Shown in pieces: positions 1 to 5,554 of a DNA stretch of 7,744 nucleotides. A program made the position numbers and the translations under genes. Source of the DNA: Thermoactinomycetaceae bacterium (GTDB lineage: Bacteria > Bacillota > Bacilli > Thermoactinomycetales > Thermoactinomycetaceae); NCBI GenBank assembly GCA_025449475.1, contig JANWJM010000006.1:1-7744 (forward strand), read 5' to 3'. Every line of letters starts with the position of its first letter. Within the stretch, counting starts at the first letter, position 1. The notes beneath the pieces were generated by a model, which saw only the letters and a program-made list of their open reading frames with translations, made no database searches and was not told the DNA's origin.

Positions 1-47
1 TCACTGGGGTGATAATGAGCGAATATATTAGCATGTTTGGCTTTCAT
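1..47 (-). CDS. ylmH: YlmH-like S4-domain RNA-binding protein, first 15 codons only
   Basis: Only the N-terminus is in the window; the gene runs off the left edge. The visible peptide begins MKAKHANIF and continues AHYHPSE. This resembles the start of YlmH (DIYQHF followed by an acidic stretch), the S4-type RNA-binding protein that normally follows ylmG and precedes divIVA in Bacillales. The ATG lies 9 nt after the ylmG stop and in the same reading frame, with that TAG as the nearest upstream stop. No clear Shine-Dalgarno is visible, so initiation probably depends on reinitiation after ylmG. The identification rests mainly on gene order plus a short N-terminal similarity. Confidence 0.6.
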   Translation of the reverse strand, partial: MKAKHANIFAHYHPS

Positions 48-56
48 CAGTATCCA

Positions 57-350
57 CTATCCAAATATCCCTATAATTTGTCCTGGATTTAGCAGCAGAC
101 TAATCAAAAAGATCAATCCTCTTTGAACAAACTGTAGTGCAAACAACGCGACGATTGGAGAGAGATCAATCATCCCCAGTGGTGGTATAAATCGGCGAAA
201 TACGGAAAGATAGGGTTCAACAATTTTTCCAAGGACAATCCCAAAAGCGGATTGTCGCAATTGGGGTAGCCACGACGACAATACATAGATGATGATCAGA
301 ATACTATAAATGTAAAATGCAAGATTGATCAAATTTAGAAGAACAACCAT
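57..350 (-). CDS. ylmG: YlmG, YggT-family small membrane protein
   Basis: A 97-residue integral membrane protein of the YggT family, full length for the family. Two hydrophobic segments are visible, at about residues 4-25 and 65-88. They flank a conserved loop containing SSWLP (25-29) and EPYLSVFRRFIPP (45-57), the family hallmark. It sits between sepF and ylmH, as in Bacillus and many other Gram-positives, and homologues have been linked to cell division or membrane organisation, but the molecular role is not settled. The ATG is preceded by GAGGTGA at 361-367 with a 10-nt spacer. The sepF stop is 29 nt upstream, so it belongs to the same operon. Confidence 0.92.
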   Translation of the reverse strand: MVVLLNLINLAFYIYSILIIIYVLSSWLPQLRQSAFGIVLGKIVEPYLSVFRRFIPPLGMIDLSPIVALFALQFVQRGLIFLISLLLNPGQIIGIFG

Positions 351-379
351 TCGAAACTTGTCACCTCAATTCGGAGCCC

Positions 380-802
380 CTAAAACAGCTCTTTTTCTTC
401 CAACATTTCCGTGATGGTTCCTTGAATATCGACATTTGCCGGTGCACAAATGAAGATATGGGGTCCTACCTTTTGAATACTTCCGCCCAAAGCATAGACG
501 GTTCCACTTAAAAAGTCAACAATTCGCATCGCTTGATCGCGACGAACGAGTTGGAGGTTGACCACAACGGGACGATGACTTTTCAAATTATCTGCAATTT
601 CTTGGGAATCTTCATACGACCTTGGTTCAAATAAAACAAGCCGAATACTCTTTTGTGTATGGAGTGATACGATGTTGCTTTTCCCTTTTGAAACCACAGG
701 ATCCATTTGATCATCTTCTTCCTCATAATGATCATCGTTCATTCCAAAAAAGCCCATGATGCGGTTCATCCAAGTGGAATTGGTCTCTTCCGATTGACTC
801 AT
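380..802 (-). CDS. sepF: SepF, FtsZ-binding membrane anchor
   Basis: SepF (YlmF), 140 residues, is a cytosolic division protein that binds the C-terminal peptide of FtsZ, polymerises into rings and tethers the Z-ring to the membrane through an N-terminal amphipathic helix. Here the helix is probably residues 11-21 (WMNRIMGFFGM), followed by a strongly acidic linker (EEEDD at 27-31). The globular DUF552 domain spans about 50-136 and includes the conserved SGTVYALGG (99-107). The chosen ATG overlaps the ylmE stop as ATGA and has AAGGAG 9 nt upstream, so translation is probably coupled to ylmE. This start puts about 11 polar residues before the helix. A second in-frame ATG at 769 would give the shorter N-terminus seen in B. 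subtilis but lacks a ribosome site. Confidence 0.95.
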   Translation of the reverse strand: MSQSEETNSTWMNRIMGFFGMNDDHYEEEDDQMDPVVSKGKSNIVSLHTQKSIRLVLFEPRSYEDSQEIADNLKSHRPVVVNLQLVRRDQAMRIVDFLSGTVYALGGSIQKVGPHIFICAPANVDIQGTITEMLEEKELF

Positions 803-1500
803 GTCTCTTCGCTCCTTTCTCCCACTAATACAGATCCTAAACGGATCCACGTCGCTCCCTCTTCAATGGCAACCTCAAAATCTTGAGACATACCCATGGA
901 AAGATGAGGAACGGTTAATTGCGGCTGGTTCAGTTGTTGCAATTCTCTCTGTTTTTCTCTTAACTCCCGAAAAAGGGGACGTACCTCCTCAGGATTGTCT
1001 GTTTTAGGAGCCATTGTCATTAAACCAACAATCTCGATACTTGATAAATTCGCCACTTCCAATGAAAATTCTTTCAAATCTTGTGGAGAAATTCCTGTTT
1101 TTGTCTTTTCTCCTGATACATTGACTTGAATAAAGCATTTAAGGGATGTGTTTTGGGCTTTCGCTCTTTTTTCAATCTCTTGCGCAAGGGAGAAACGGTC
1201 GAGAGAATGAAGATATGTAAACCGATTGAGAATATCCTTTACTTTTCTTCGTTGCAAACGTCCAATAAAATGCCACGTTCCGCGATCTCCTAACTCCTTC
1301 CACTTCAAAAGCGCTTGCTGTGTCCTATTTTCACCGATGTGGTCCAAACCCAAATCAAGAATTTCTTTCGTCTGCTCCACATCCAAATATTTTGTAACCG
1401 TGACTACGTTTATTTCATTTGGATCTCGACCGACTCGGTGAGATGCTTGTACAATCCTCTGATGAATGGCATTCCAACGATCAGCTAACACCCGCTTCAT
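799..1500 (-). CDS. ylmE: YlmE, PLP-homeostasis protein of the YggS/PROSC family
   Basis: A 233-residue protein of the YggS/YBL036C/PROSC family, which carries pyridoxal phosphate on a TIM barrel and keeps PLP and amino-acid pools balanced; no catalytic reaction is established for the family. The PLP lysine is K37 in VTVTKYLD. Other family blocks are GENRTQQ (56-62), WHFIG (76-80), LHSLDR (97-102), QVNVSGEKTKTG (125-136), GLMTMAP (159-165) and LSMGMSQDFEVAIEEGAT (200-217). The usual residue after HFIG is Pro or Thr; here it is Arg. The gene overlaps the end of pgeF by 20 nt and the start of sepF by 4 nt. The start is uncertain: the ATG at 1500 directly abuts GAGAGGAG, whereas GTG at 1491 lies at a normal distance from it. 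Confidence 0.92.
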   Translation of the reverse strand: MKRVLADRWNAIHQRIVQASHRVGRDPNEINVVTVTKYLDVEQTKEILDLGLDHIGENRTQQALLKWKELGDRGTWHFIGRLQRRKVKDILNRFTYLHSLDRFSLAQEIEKRAKAQNTSLKCFIQVNVSGEKTKTGISPQDLKEFSLEVANLSSIEIVGLMTMAPKTDNPEEVRPLFRELREKQRELQQLNQPQLTVPHLSMGMSQDFEVAIEEGATWIRLGSVLVGERSEET

Positions 1501-2320
1501 CTCCTCTCTTCCCAATCCATGCCACCATTCGCCCTGTATTCCCCTGATCTCTGCGATGTGAGTGAAAAAATTCGGTTTGGCAACTTGTACATCGCTCGGA
1601 TTGAACAAGGTTTTCAATGGAAACCCCTGCATGCAACAAAATCTGAGCATTGGCCTGTTTTAAATCGACAAAATAGCGATCCGCTCGATCGGCTTTTACA
1701 TAAACGTTTTGGTAACAATTGAGCGGTTGAAGCTCACGCTGTAATGGTTCGATTACACGATGATCCACTTCATAACAACGCATGCCAATCGAAGGACCGA
1801 TTGCAACATAAATATGATTTTTTTTCGCCCCCAATTGAACCATTCGATCGATCATTTTGCGACCGATTCCTTGAACCGTCCCTTTCCATCCAGCATGTGC
1901 CACTCCGATGAGATCGAGATCCGAACTATAAAAGAAAAGAGGAACACAATCCGCATAAAAAGAAGCCAGAAATAGATTATTTTCAAATGTTAATAAACCA
2001 TCCGTACTTGAAATCGCAGAATGAGGATTGGATCCCCCTTTGCCACGATCTTCCGATTCTACAAGTTTGATTTTTGTCCCATGAACTTGCTCCGCACATG
2101 TCCAACTTTCGAAAGACACTTGCAACTGTTGGGTCAATTTTCTTCGATTTTCCCGAACCAGATCAGGGTTGTTTCCAACATGAAAAGCATAGTTTGACAT
2201 CTGCCAATCTTCCTCTGGGTGTTTGGCGCTGATTCCCACAATCAAATGCGGGAACTGCTCCTGCCAACCATCCAATGAAAAAAAAGGAAGATCTCTTTTG
2301 TGATAGACAAACGGCTCCAT
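1481..2320 (-). CDS. pgeF: Peptidoglycan editing factor PgeF / YlmD (multicopper-oxidase-fold, laccase domain)
   Basis: A 279-residue member of the YfiH/YlmD (DUF152) family. The E. coli homologue removes L-Ser-containing muropeptide precursors mistakenly made by MurC, and other members have been reported as polyphenol oxidases or purine nucleosidases. The metal-site pattern is intact: EQVHG (H80), DCVPLFF (C125) and VAHAGWKGT (H142). Also present are AIGPSIGMRCYEV (173-185) and a C-terminal CTSC (244-247). The start is fixed by AGGAGG at 2328-2333, 7 nt before the ATG at 2320; upstream in-frame ATGs at 2362 and 2359 have no ribosome site. It is the first gene of the pgeF-ylmE-sepF-ylmG-ylmH unit and probably uses the candidate promoter at 2470-2497. 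In vivo substrate here is unproven. Confidence 0.93.
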   Translation of the reverse strand: MEPFVYHKRDLPFFSLDGWQEQFPHLIVGISAKHPEEDWQMSNYAFHVGNNPDLVRENRRKLTQQLQVSFESWTCAEQVHGTKIKLVESEDRGKGGSNPHSAISSTDGLLTFENNLFLASFYADCVPLFFYSSDLDLIGVAHAGWKGTVQGIGRKMIDRMVQLGAKKNHIYVAIGPSIGMRCYEVDHRVIEPLQRELQPLNCYQNVYVKADRADRYFVDLKQANAQILLHAGVSIENLVQSERCTSCQTEFFHSHRRDQGNTGRMVAWIGKRGDEAGVS

Positions 2321-2469
2321 TTCACAACCTCCTCTAATCATATTACCACAAGTCGACATCATGGGGCATGAAGATCTTTACGATCTGAATTGACTCTTTC
2401 CAGCCGTTATGTCTCGTGTGAAAAATGGATGGGTGTTGTCTGAACGTAATTATGTAATTTCAAAGAAAT

Positions 2470-2497
2470 ATTATATAGCATCTTGCATCCATGCAAA
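2470..2497 (-). promoter_or_regulatory. Candidate sigma-A promoter for the pgeF-sepF operon
   Basis: Read on the minus strand, a perfect -10 TATAAT (2475-2470) lies 16 bp after TTTGCA (2497-2492), a moderate -35 match. Transcription would start near 2463, leaving a leader of about 140 nt before pgeF, in which I see no convincing riboswitch or leader peptide. A perfect dyad covers the -35 end and spacer. The ylmC-pgeF gap of 274 nt is the largest in the window and holds no supportable gene. Confidence 0.5.
2483..2496. repeat. Perfect dyad TTGCAT-CC-ATGCAA inside the promoter
   Basis: Two 6-bp arms (2483-2488 and 2491-2496) are exact reverse complements separated by 2 bp. A third copy of the half-site ATGCAA lies at 2507-2512, a 16-bp step from the second arm. 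The dyad covers the -35 to spacer part of the candidate pgeF promoter, the position expected of an operator. No known regulator is recognised. Confidence 0.45.
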
Positions 2498-2594
2498 AGA
2501 AAACTCATGCAATTCTCATTTATCATCTTTAAATTTCTGAAAAGACGGAGATGGAAGGACATCGCCGAAATAACCAAGCTTCGGATCGAACGGA

Positions 2595-2858
2595 TCAATA
2601 AGCATCTTCGACAGGATCATCACTTATCTCATCCAGTTGCACCAAAATCACATCGGATCCGATCTTTACAATCCGATGCCACGGAATCACCCAATCTTGA
2701 CCATGTGAAACCCAGCCAAACAGACGTGATTCACCTGGAATAAGTAGCGATCGAATTCTTCCCTTAAGCAGATACAACTCAAGGTCGTAAATTTTCCCTA
2801 ACTTTCTACCGTTGCCTACATTGACAACGTCCTTCGATTGCAACTCTGAGATTTTCAT
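2595..2858 (-). CDS. ylmC: YlmC/YmxH-family PRC-barrel sporulation-associated protein
   Basis: An 87-residue protein made almost wholly of one PRC-barrel domain. Diagnostic stretches are MKISELQSKDVVNV (1-14), GRKLGKIYDLEL (17-28), the family W-x-IPW variant DWVIPWHRIVKIG (55-67) and VILVQLDE (70-77), followed by a short acidic tail. The family (YlmC/YmxH) is widespread in spore formers, usually beside sigG or dapG; its molecular role is unknown. I chose the ATG at 2858, which matches the family N-terminus and has AAGGA 8 nt upstream and GAGGG just before it. The in-frame ATG at 2888 has no ribosome site. It follows the sigG terminator, so it probably has its own promoter. Confidence 0.88.
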   Translation of the reverse strand: MKISELQSKDVVNVGNGRKLGKIYDLELYLLKGRIRSLLIPGESRLFGWVSHGQDWVIPWHRIVKIGSDVILVQLDEISDDPVEDAY

Positions 2859-2888
2859 ATCCCTCGTCCTTCCTTTGTTTATGATCAT

Positions 2889-2917
2889 TTATATGAATCA
2901 ACTGATCAAAAAGATAC
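2889..2917 (-). promoter_or_regulatory. Weak candidate sigma-G-type promoter for ylmC
   Basis: On the minus strand GTATC (2917-2913) and CATATAA (2895-2889) are separated by 17 bp. They resemble the forespore sigma-G pattern (a GnATA-like -35 and a CATACTA-like -10, five of seven matches). The only available space for a ylmC promoter after the sigG terminator is this 59-nt region, which raises the prior, but the AT-rich sequence makes chance matches likely. Confidence 0.25.
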
Positions 2918-2919
2918 TT

Positions 2920-2950
2920 AAAAAACCCTCCTTTTTAATAAAAAGGAGGG
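2920..2950 (-). terminator. Intrinsic terminator of sigG
   Basis: A perfect 11-bp stem (CCCTCCTTTTT at 2926-2936 against 2940-2950) with a 3-nt loop is followed, reading the minus strand, by six U residues (A run at 2920-2925). It lies 35 nt after the sigG stop and separates sigG from ylmC. Confidence 0.95.
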
Positions 2951-2985
2951 CAAACTGTCAACAAGCTGAGAGATGGTCTAATTAT

Positions 2986-3762
2986 TTACTGAACAAATTT
3001 ATTCATTTGATGGATGGCTGCCTTTTCTAAGCGAGAAACTTGAGCTTGTGAAATGCCAATTTCATCGGCAACTTCCATCTGAGTTTTCCCTTCAAAGAAA
3101 CGCATGGATAGGATCATTTTTTCTCGATCATTCAACCTTTCCATCGCTTCTTTTAGCGCGATCTGCTCATCCCAATGGACATCTTTCGATTTTTCATCAC
3201 TCAGTTGATCCATCACAAAGATGGGATCACCGCCATCCTGATAAACGGGCTCAAAGAGAGAAACCGGATCCTGTATCGCATCGAGTGCAAAGACCACATC
3301 TTCTTTTGGCACGTTCAGCACATTGGAAATCTCTTGGACAGTAGGTTCCCTGGAATGACGATTTGTTAGTGTATCTCTCACCTGCAATGCCTTATAGGCA
3401 ATATCACGAAGGGAGCGTGATACACGAATTGGATTGTTATCACGCAAATAACGACGAATTTCACCAATGATCATTGGGACAGCATATGTGGAAAACTTGA
3501 CGTTTTGGCTCAGATCAAAGTTATCAATCGCTTTCATCAACCCAATACAACCTACTTGAAAGAGATCGTCAACGTTTTCGCCACGGTTGTTAAAGCGCTG
3601 GATCACACTTAAGACCAAACGAAGATTTCCTTTCACCAGTTTTTCTCTAGCTGAGCGATCTCCTGCTTGAAGGTTACGAAACAACTTGCGCATTTCTTCA
3701 TTTTTTAACACCGGTAATTTCGATGTATCAACACCGCAAATTTCTACTTTGTTTCGAGTCAT
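2986..3762 (-). CDS. sigG: RNA polymerase sporulation sigma factor sigma-G
   Basis: Sigma-G (258 residues, 260 in B. subtilis) directs late gene expression in the engulfed forespore. The signature N-terminus MTRNKVEICGVDTSKLP is intact. Region 2 runs about 36-108 (GNLRLVLSVIQRFNNRG; DDLFQVGCIGLMKAIDNFD; FSTYAVPMIIGEIRRYLRD), region 3 about 113-190, and region 4 about 200-258 with the helix-turn-helix EVADEIGISQAQVSRLEKAA. The position of B. subtilis Asn45, reported as important for inhibition by CsfB/Gin, is Lys44 here. An in-frame stop lies 6 nt before the ATG, so the start is certain, yet no Shine-Dalgarno is at normal distance. The leader is structured (3771-3823) and a sigma-F-type promoter lies at 3833-3860, matching low, delayed expression. 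It ends at a strong terminator. Confidence 0.98.
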   Translation of the reverse strand: MTRNKVEICGVDTSKLPVLKNEEMRKLFRNLQAGDRSAREKLVKGNLRLVLSVIQRFNNRGENVDDLFQVGCIGLMKAIDNFDLSQNVKFSTYAVPMIIGEIRRYLRDNNPIRVSRSLRDIAYKALQVRDTLTNRHSREPTVQEISNVLNVPKEDVVFALDAIQDPVSLFEPVYQDGGDPIFVMDQLSDEKSKDVHWDEQIALKEAMERLNDREKMILSMRFFEGKTQMEVADEIGISQAQVSRLEKAAIHQMNKFVQ

Positions 3763-3770
3763 TCGTTAGT

Positions 3771-3801
3771 CTGTTACCATAACATTGCTGTTTTGTAACA
3801 G
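3771..3801 (-). promoter_or_regulatory. sigG leader hairpin between Shine-Dalgarno and ATG
   Basis: In the mRNA, CUGUUAC (3801-3795) pairs exactly with GUAACAG (3777-3771). Inside the 17-nt loop AACA and UGUU form a further 4 bp closed by a GCAA (GNRA) tetraloop. The 3' side ends 8 nt before the sigG ATG, filling the place where a Shine-Dalgarno should be. In B. subtilis a conserved hairpin in the sigG leader is reported to reduce translation; this looks like the local equivalent. Confidence 0.65.
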
Positions 3802-3807
3802 GATTAC

Positions 3808-3823
3808 ACCTCCCCAGGATGGT
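3808..3823 (-). promoter_or_regulatory. Candidate hairpin masking the sigG Shine-Dalgarno
   Basis: The only strong ribosome-binding sequence upstream of sigG is GGGGAGGUG (3815-3807), 44 nt from the ATG. Its GGAGGU can pair with ACC-A-UCC just upstream (6 bp, one bulged A, 3-nt loop). Masking of the ribosome site by a leader hairpin is the mechanism described for sigG in B. subtilis. The stem is short, so its stability is uncertain. Confidence 0.45.
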
Positions 3824-3832
3824 TTCATGTTA

Positions 3833-3860
3833 ATTATCTCCTGAGGAGGAAATTTTATAA
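3833..3860 (-). promoter_or_regulatory. Candidate sigma-F-type promoter of sigG
   Basis: GGAGATAAT (3841-3833) fits the sigma-F -10 pattern GGnnAnAnT exactly. TTATA (3860-3856), a 4/5 match to the -35 GYATA, lies 14 bp upstream, a short spacer. Transcription would start near 3826, giving a leader of about 63 nt that includes both hairpins. Suboptimal promoter spacing is one of the features reported to keep B. subtilis sigG expression low. Autoregulation by sigma-G from the same site is possible. Confidence 0.5.
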
Positions 3861-3876
3861 TTGAATAGAATTATAA
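3855..3876. repeat. AT-only inverted repeat between sigE and sigG
   Basis: TTATAATT (3855-3862) and AATTATAA (3869-3876) are perfect 8-bp arms around a 6-nt centre, starting 6 nt after the sigE stop. The stem is all A/T and no U-run follows, so it is a poor terminator. It overlaps the candidate -35 of the sigG promoter and could be an operator or chance AT symmetry. Confidence 0.4.
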
Positions 3877-3881
3877 TAGAA

Positions 3882-4604
3882 CTATACCATTTTATTGAAT
3901 TCTTTACGTAATCTTTTTATAATCCGTTTTTCTAATCTTGAAATATACGACTGTGAGATCCCCAATAAATCAGCAACATCTTTCTGCGTCTTTTCCTCTT
4001 GACCATTCAGCCCAAAGCGAAGTTCCATAATTTTACGTTCTCGCTCTGAGAGATGAGATAGAGCGGTTTGAAGAATCTTGCGATCCACTTCATCTTCAAT
4101 ATTTCGATAGATGGTATCGTTGTCCGTGCCTAAGACATCCGACAATAGGAGTTCATTTCCATCCCAATCTGTATTGAGCGGTTCATCAAAGGAAACTTCT
4201 GTACGAATCTTGTTGTTCCTTCGTAAAAACATCAAAATCTCATTCTCAATACATCTCGATGCATAGGTAGCAAGCTTGATCTTTTTGGAGGGATCAAACG
4301 TATTGACAGCTTTAATCAATCCGATGGTCCCAATGGAAACAAGATCTTCAATATGGATTCCCGTATTTTCAAATTTTCGCGCAATATAGACCACCAAACG
4401 CAAATTTCGCTCAATCAACATCGCTCTTACTGCTGTATCCCCATCCGGCAATCGCGCGAGCAGATGCTCTTCCTCTTCTTTGGTGAGAGGCGGAGGCAAA
4501 GCCTCACTTCCACCAATGTAATAAATTTCTTCCCCTTTGATTCCCACGAAGAACAAAAGACGATACCAAAAAAGCTGAAGCAACAATTTCCATTTGGCTA
4601 GCAT
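3882..4604 (-). CDS. sigE: Pro-sigma-E, mother-cell sporulation sigma factor precursor
   Basis: Pro-sigma-E (240 residues; one more than B. subtilis) is the first mother-cell-specific sigma factor, made inactive with an N-terminal pro-sequence. Here the pro-sequence is residues 1-28: basic at the start, then hydrophobic or amphipathic (LLLQLFWYRLLFFVG), a membrane-binding segment. By alignment SpoIIGA would cut within EIYYIGG, between Tyr28 and Tyr29. Region 2 covers about 55-130 (ERNLRLVVYIARKFENTG; IGTIGLIKAVNTFD; LATYASRCIENEIL) and region 4 about 175-238, with helix-turn-helix DVADLLGISQSYISRLEKR and the highly conserved C-terminus RKEFNKMV. The ATG has AGGAGGA (4611-4617) 6 nt upstream. 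It lies 35 nt after spoIIGA, so protease and substrate are co-transcribed. Pro-sequence and all DNA-binding regions are intact. Confidence 0.98.
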   Translation of the reverse strand: MLAKWKLLLQLFWYRLLFFVGIKGEEIYYIGGSEALPPPLTKEEEEHLLARLPDGDTAVRAMLIERNLRLVVYIARKFENTGIHIEDLVSIGTIGLIKAVNTFDPSKKIKLATYASRCIENEILMFLRRNNKIRTEVSFDEPLNTDWDGNELLLSDVLGTDNDTIYRNIEDEVDRKILQTALSHLSERERKIMELRFGLNGQEEKTQKDVADLLGISQSYISRLEKRIIKRLRKEFNKMV

Positions 4605-4639
4605 AGAATATCCTCCTATTCCCTATGATAAAAAATCAA

Positions 4640-5548
4640 TCACGCAATCATCGATAAACAAGATGGATGAATAATAGCCTGATATGTCCCATCTGAAGAC
4701 AAATGCCCGTCATCTATCCCTATGAACACATTTCCAATATTATTCCAGTCATTATTTTTCCAAATTTCGATTTTATCCGGCTTAAATGCAAGCATCATTT
4801 CTCCGCTGCTTCGGGTAACTCGAAATGGAATAACCCTTACTTTCACCATCCACTCAAGGGGGAGTTGATGCAAGGAGTGATCCCAGTTTTTCGTGGTGAC
4901 CATCTTTTTGAAAACCGCTGGTAGATAATCCTTGAGTTGCGAATACTCAACCATGATGACTGGCGTCCTAGTGATCGGATCCCGTAACTGATTACCTGTA
5001 TCGATTAAGCCCATGCATTCCATCACATTTTCCTCAATTTGAATACGAATCGGTACTAAAAATTCCCCAATTGTATTCCTCTCTTCTAACGAACGAAACG
5101 ACCATTTTGTATAAAGCCAGACTAGAGGAAAACCGATTAACACCAACAACCACGAAACAGGGGATCCCCAACCAGCGTTGGAATCAGACAGAAAAACCCC
5201 TCCAGCCGTTTGCACATTGCCCAGCAAAGCATAATGAAGCGCCATCACCCCACCCCCGGCTAAAAAACAGATAAGGTAAAAAACGCGTAAGTTGCGAAAG
5301 TAGGTCAGAGGATGATGAAAGCCAAAAGCGATCCAGACCATCAGCAACGAGATAGTGATTTTCCCGACAAGCGTAAAAATAAAAGAAAATGCTGGCCAAA
5401 GGTAAAGCATGGAGTAGATACCACCGAGCAGCGATGCAATTCCTAATCTCCAAAACTTCACAGACTGTCTGCGAATTCCTGCAGTGAGCCATAAAAGTAA
5501 AAAATCGATCAGCCCATTGAGCAGACAAACAATATCTGCATAAATGAT
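4640..5548 (-). CDS. spoIIGA: SpoIIGA, sporulation sigma-E factor processing peptidase (probable non-ATG start)
   Basis: SpoIIGA is the membrane-embedded aspartic protease that removes the pro-sequence of sigma-E after a forespore signal (SpoIIR in B. subtilis). From the start chosen here it has 302 residues. Five hydrophobic segments lie at about 5-24, 35-52, 59-77, 89-109 and 131-147. A cytoplasmic protease domain follows, with the catalytic motif GLIDTGNQLRDPITRTPV; its Asp falls at residue 183, the number of the catalytic Asp in B. subtilis. The C-terminus has the conserved SSDGTYQAIIHPSCLS. The start is odd. The family N-terminus (MKIYLDV in B. subtilis) aligns with IIYADIV, just downstream of a strong Shine-Dalgarno, but the codons there are GCG, ATC, ATT. 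The only in-frame ATG, at 5602, would add 18 residues, has no ribosome site and lies at the predicted transcription start. ATC (5548) or ATT (5545) is proposed. Confidence 0.93.
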   Translation of the reverse strand: MIYADIVCLLNGLIDFLLLWLTAGIRRQSVKFWRLGIASLLGGIYSMLYLWPAFSFIFTLVGKITISLLMVWIAFGFHHPLTYFRNLRVFYLICFLAGGGVMALHYALLGNVQTAGGVFLSDSNAGWGSPVSWLLVLIGFPLVWLYTKWSFRSLEERNTIGEFLVPIRIQIEENVMECMGLIDTGNQLRDPITRTPVIMVEYSQLKDYLPAVFKKMVTTKNWDHSLHQLPLEWMVKVRVIPFRVTRSSGEMMLAFKPDKIEIWKNNDWNNIGNVFIGIDDGHLSSDGTYQAIIHPSCLSMIA

Positions 5549-5554
5549 CGCACT

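Noticed and set aside
2372..2386. AGATC...GATCT hairpin upstream of pgeF
   Set aside because: A 5-bp stem with no U-run is too weak for a terminator and has no link to a known element.
2407..2598. 63-codon minus-strand frame in the ylmC-pgeF gap
   Set aside because: It starts at a TTG overlapping the end of ylmC, has no ribosome site or recognisable domain, and runs through the candidate promoter.
2483..2743. 86-codon plus-strand frame over the gap and ylmC
   Set aside because: It is mostly antisense to ylmC; its start has no ribosome-binding sequence.
2859..2888. Upstream in-frame ATG for ylmC adding ten residues
   Set aside because: No Shine-Dalgarno precedes it and the family N-terminus begins at the ATG at 2858.
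3048..3344. 98-codon plus-strand frame opposite sigG, with an internal near-repeat (LLLARSAH twice)
   Set aside because: The repeat merely reflects sigG codons read backwards; the sigG frame is fully conserved.
5184..5528. 114-codon minus-strand reading frame inside spoIIGA
   Set aside because: It is a shifted frame of spoIIGA, has no family resemblance and competes with a gene whose motifs are intact in the other frame.
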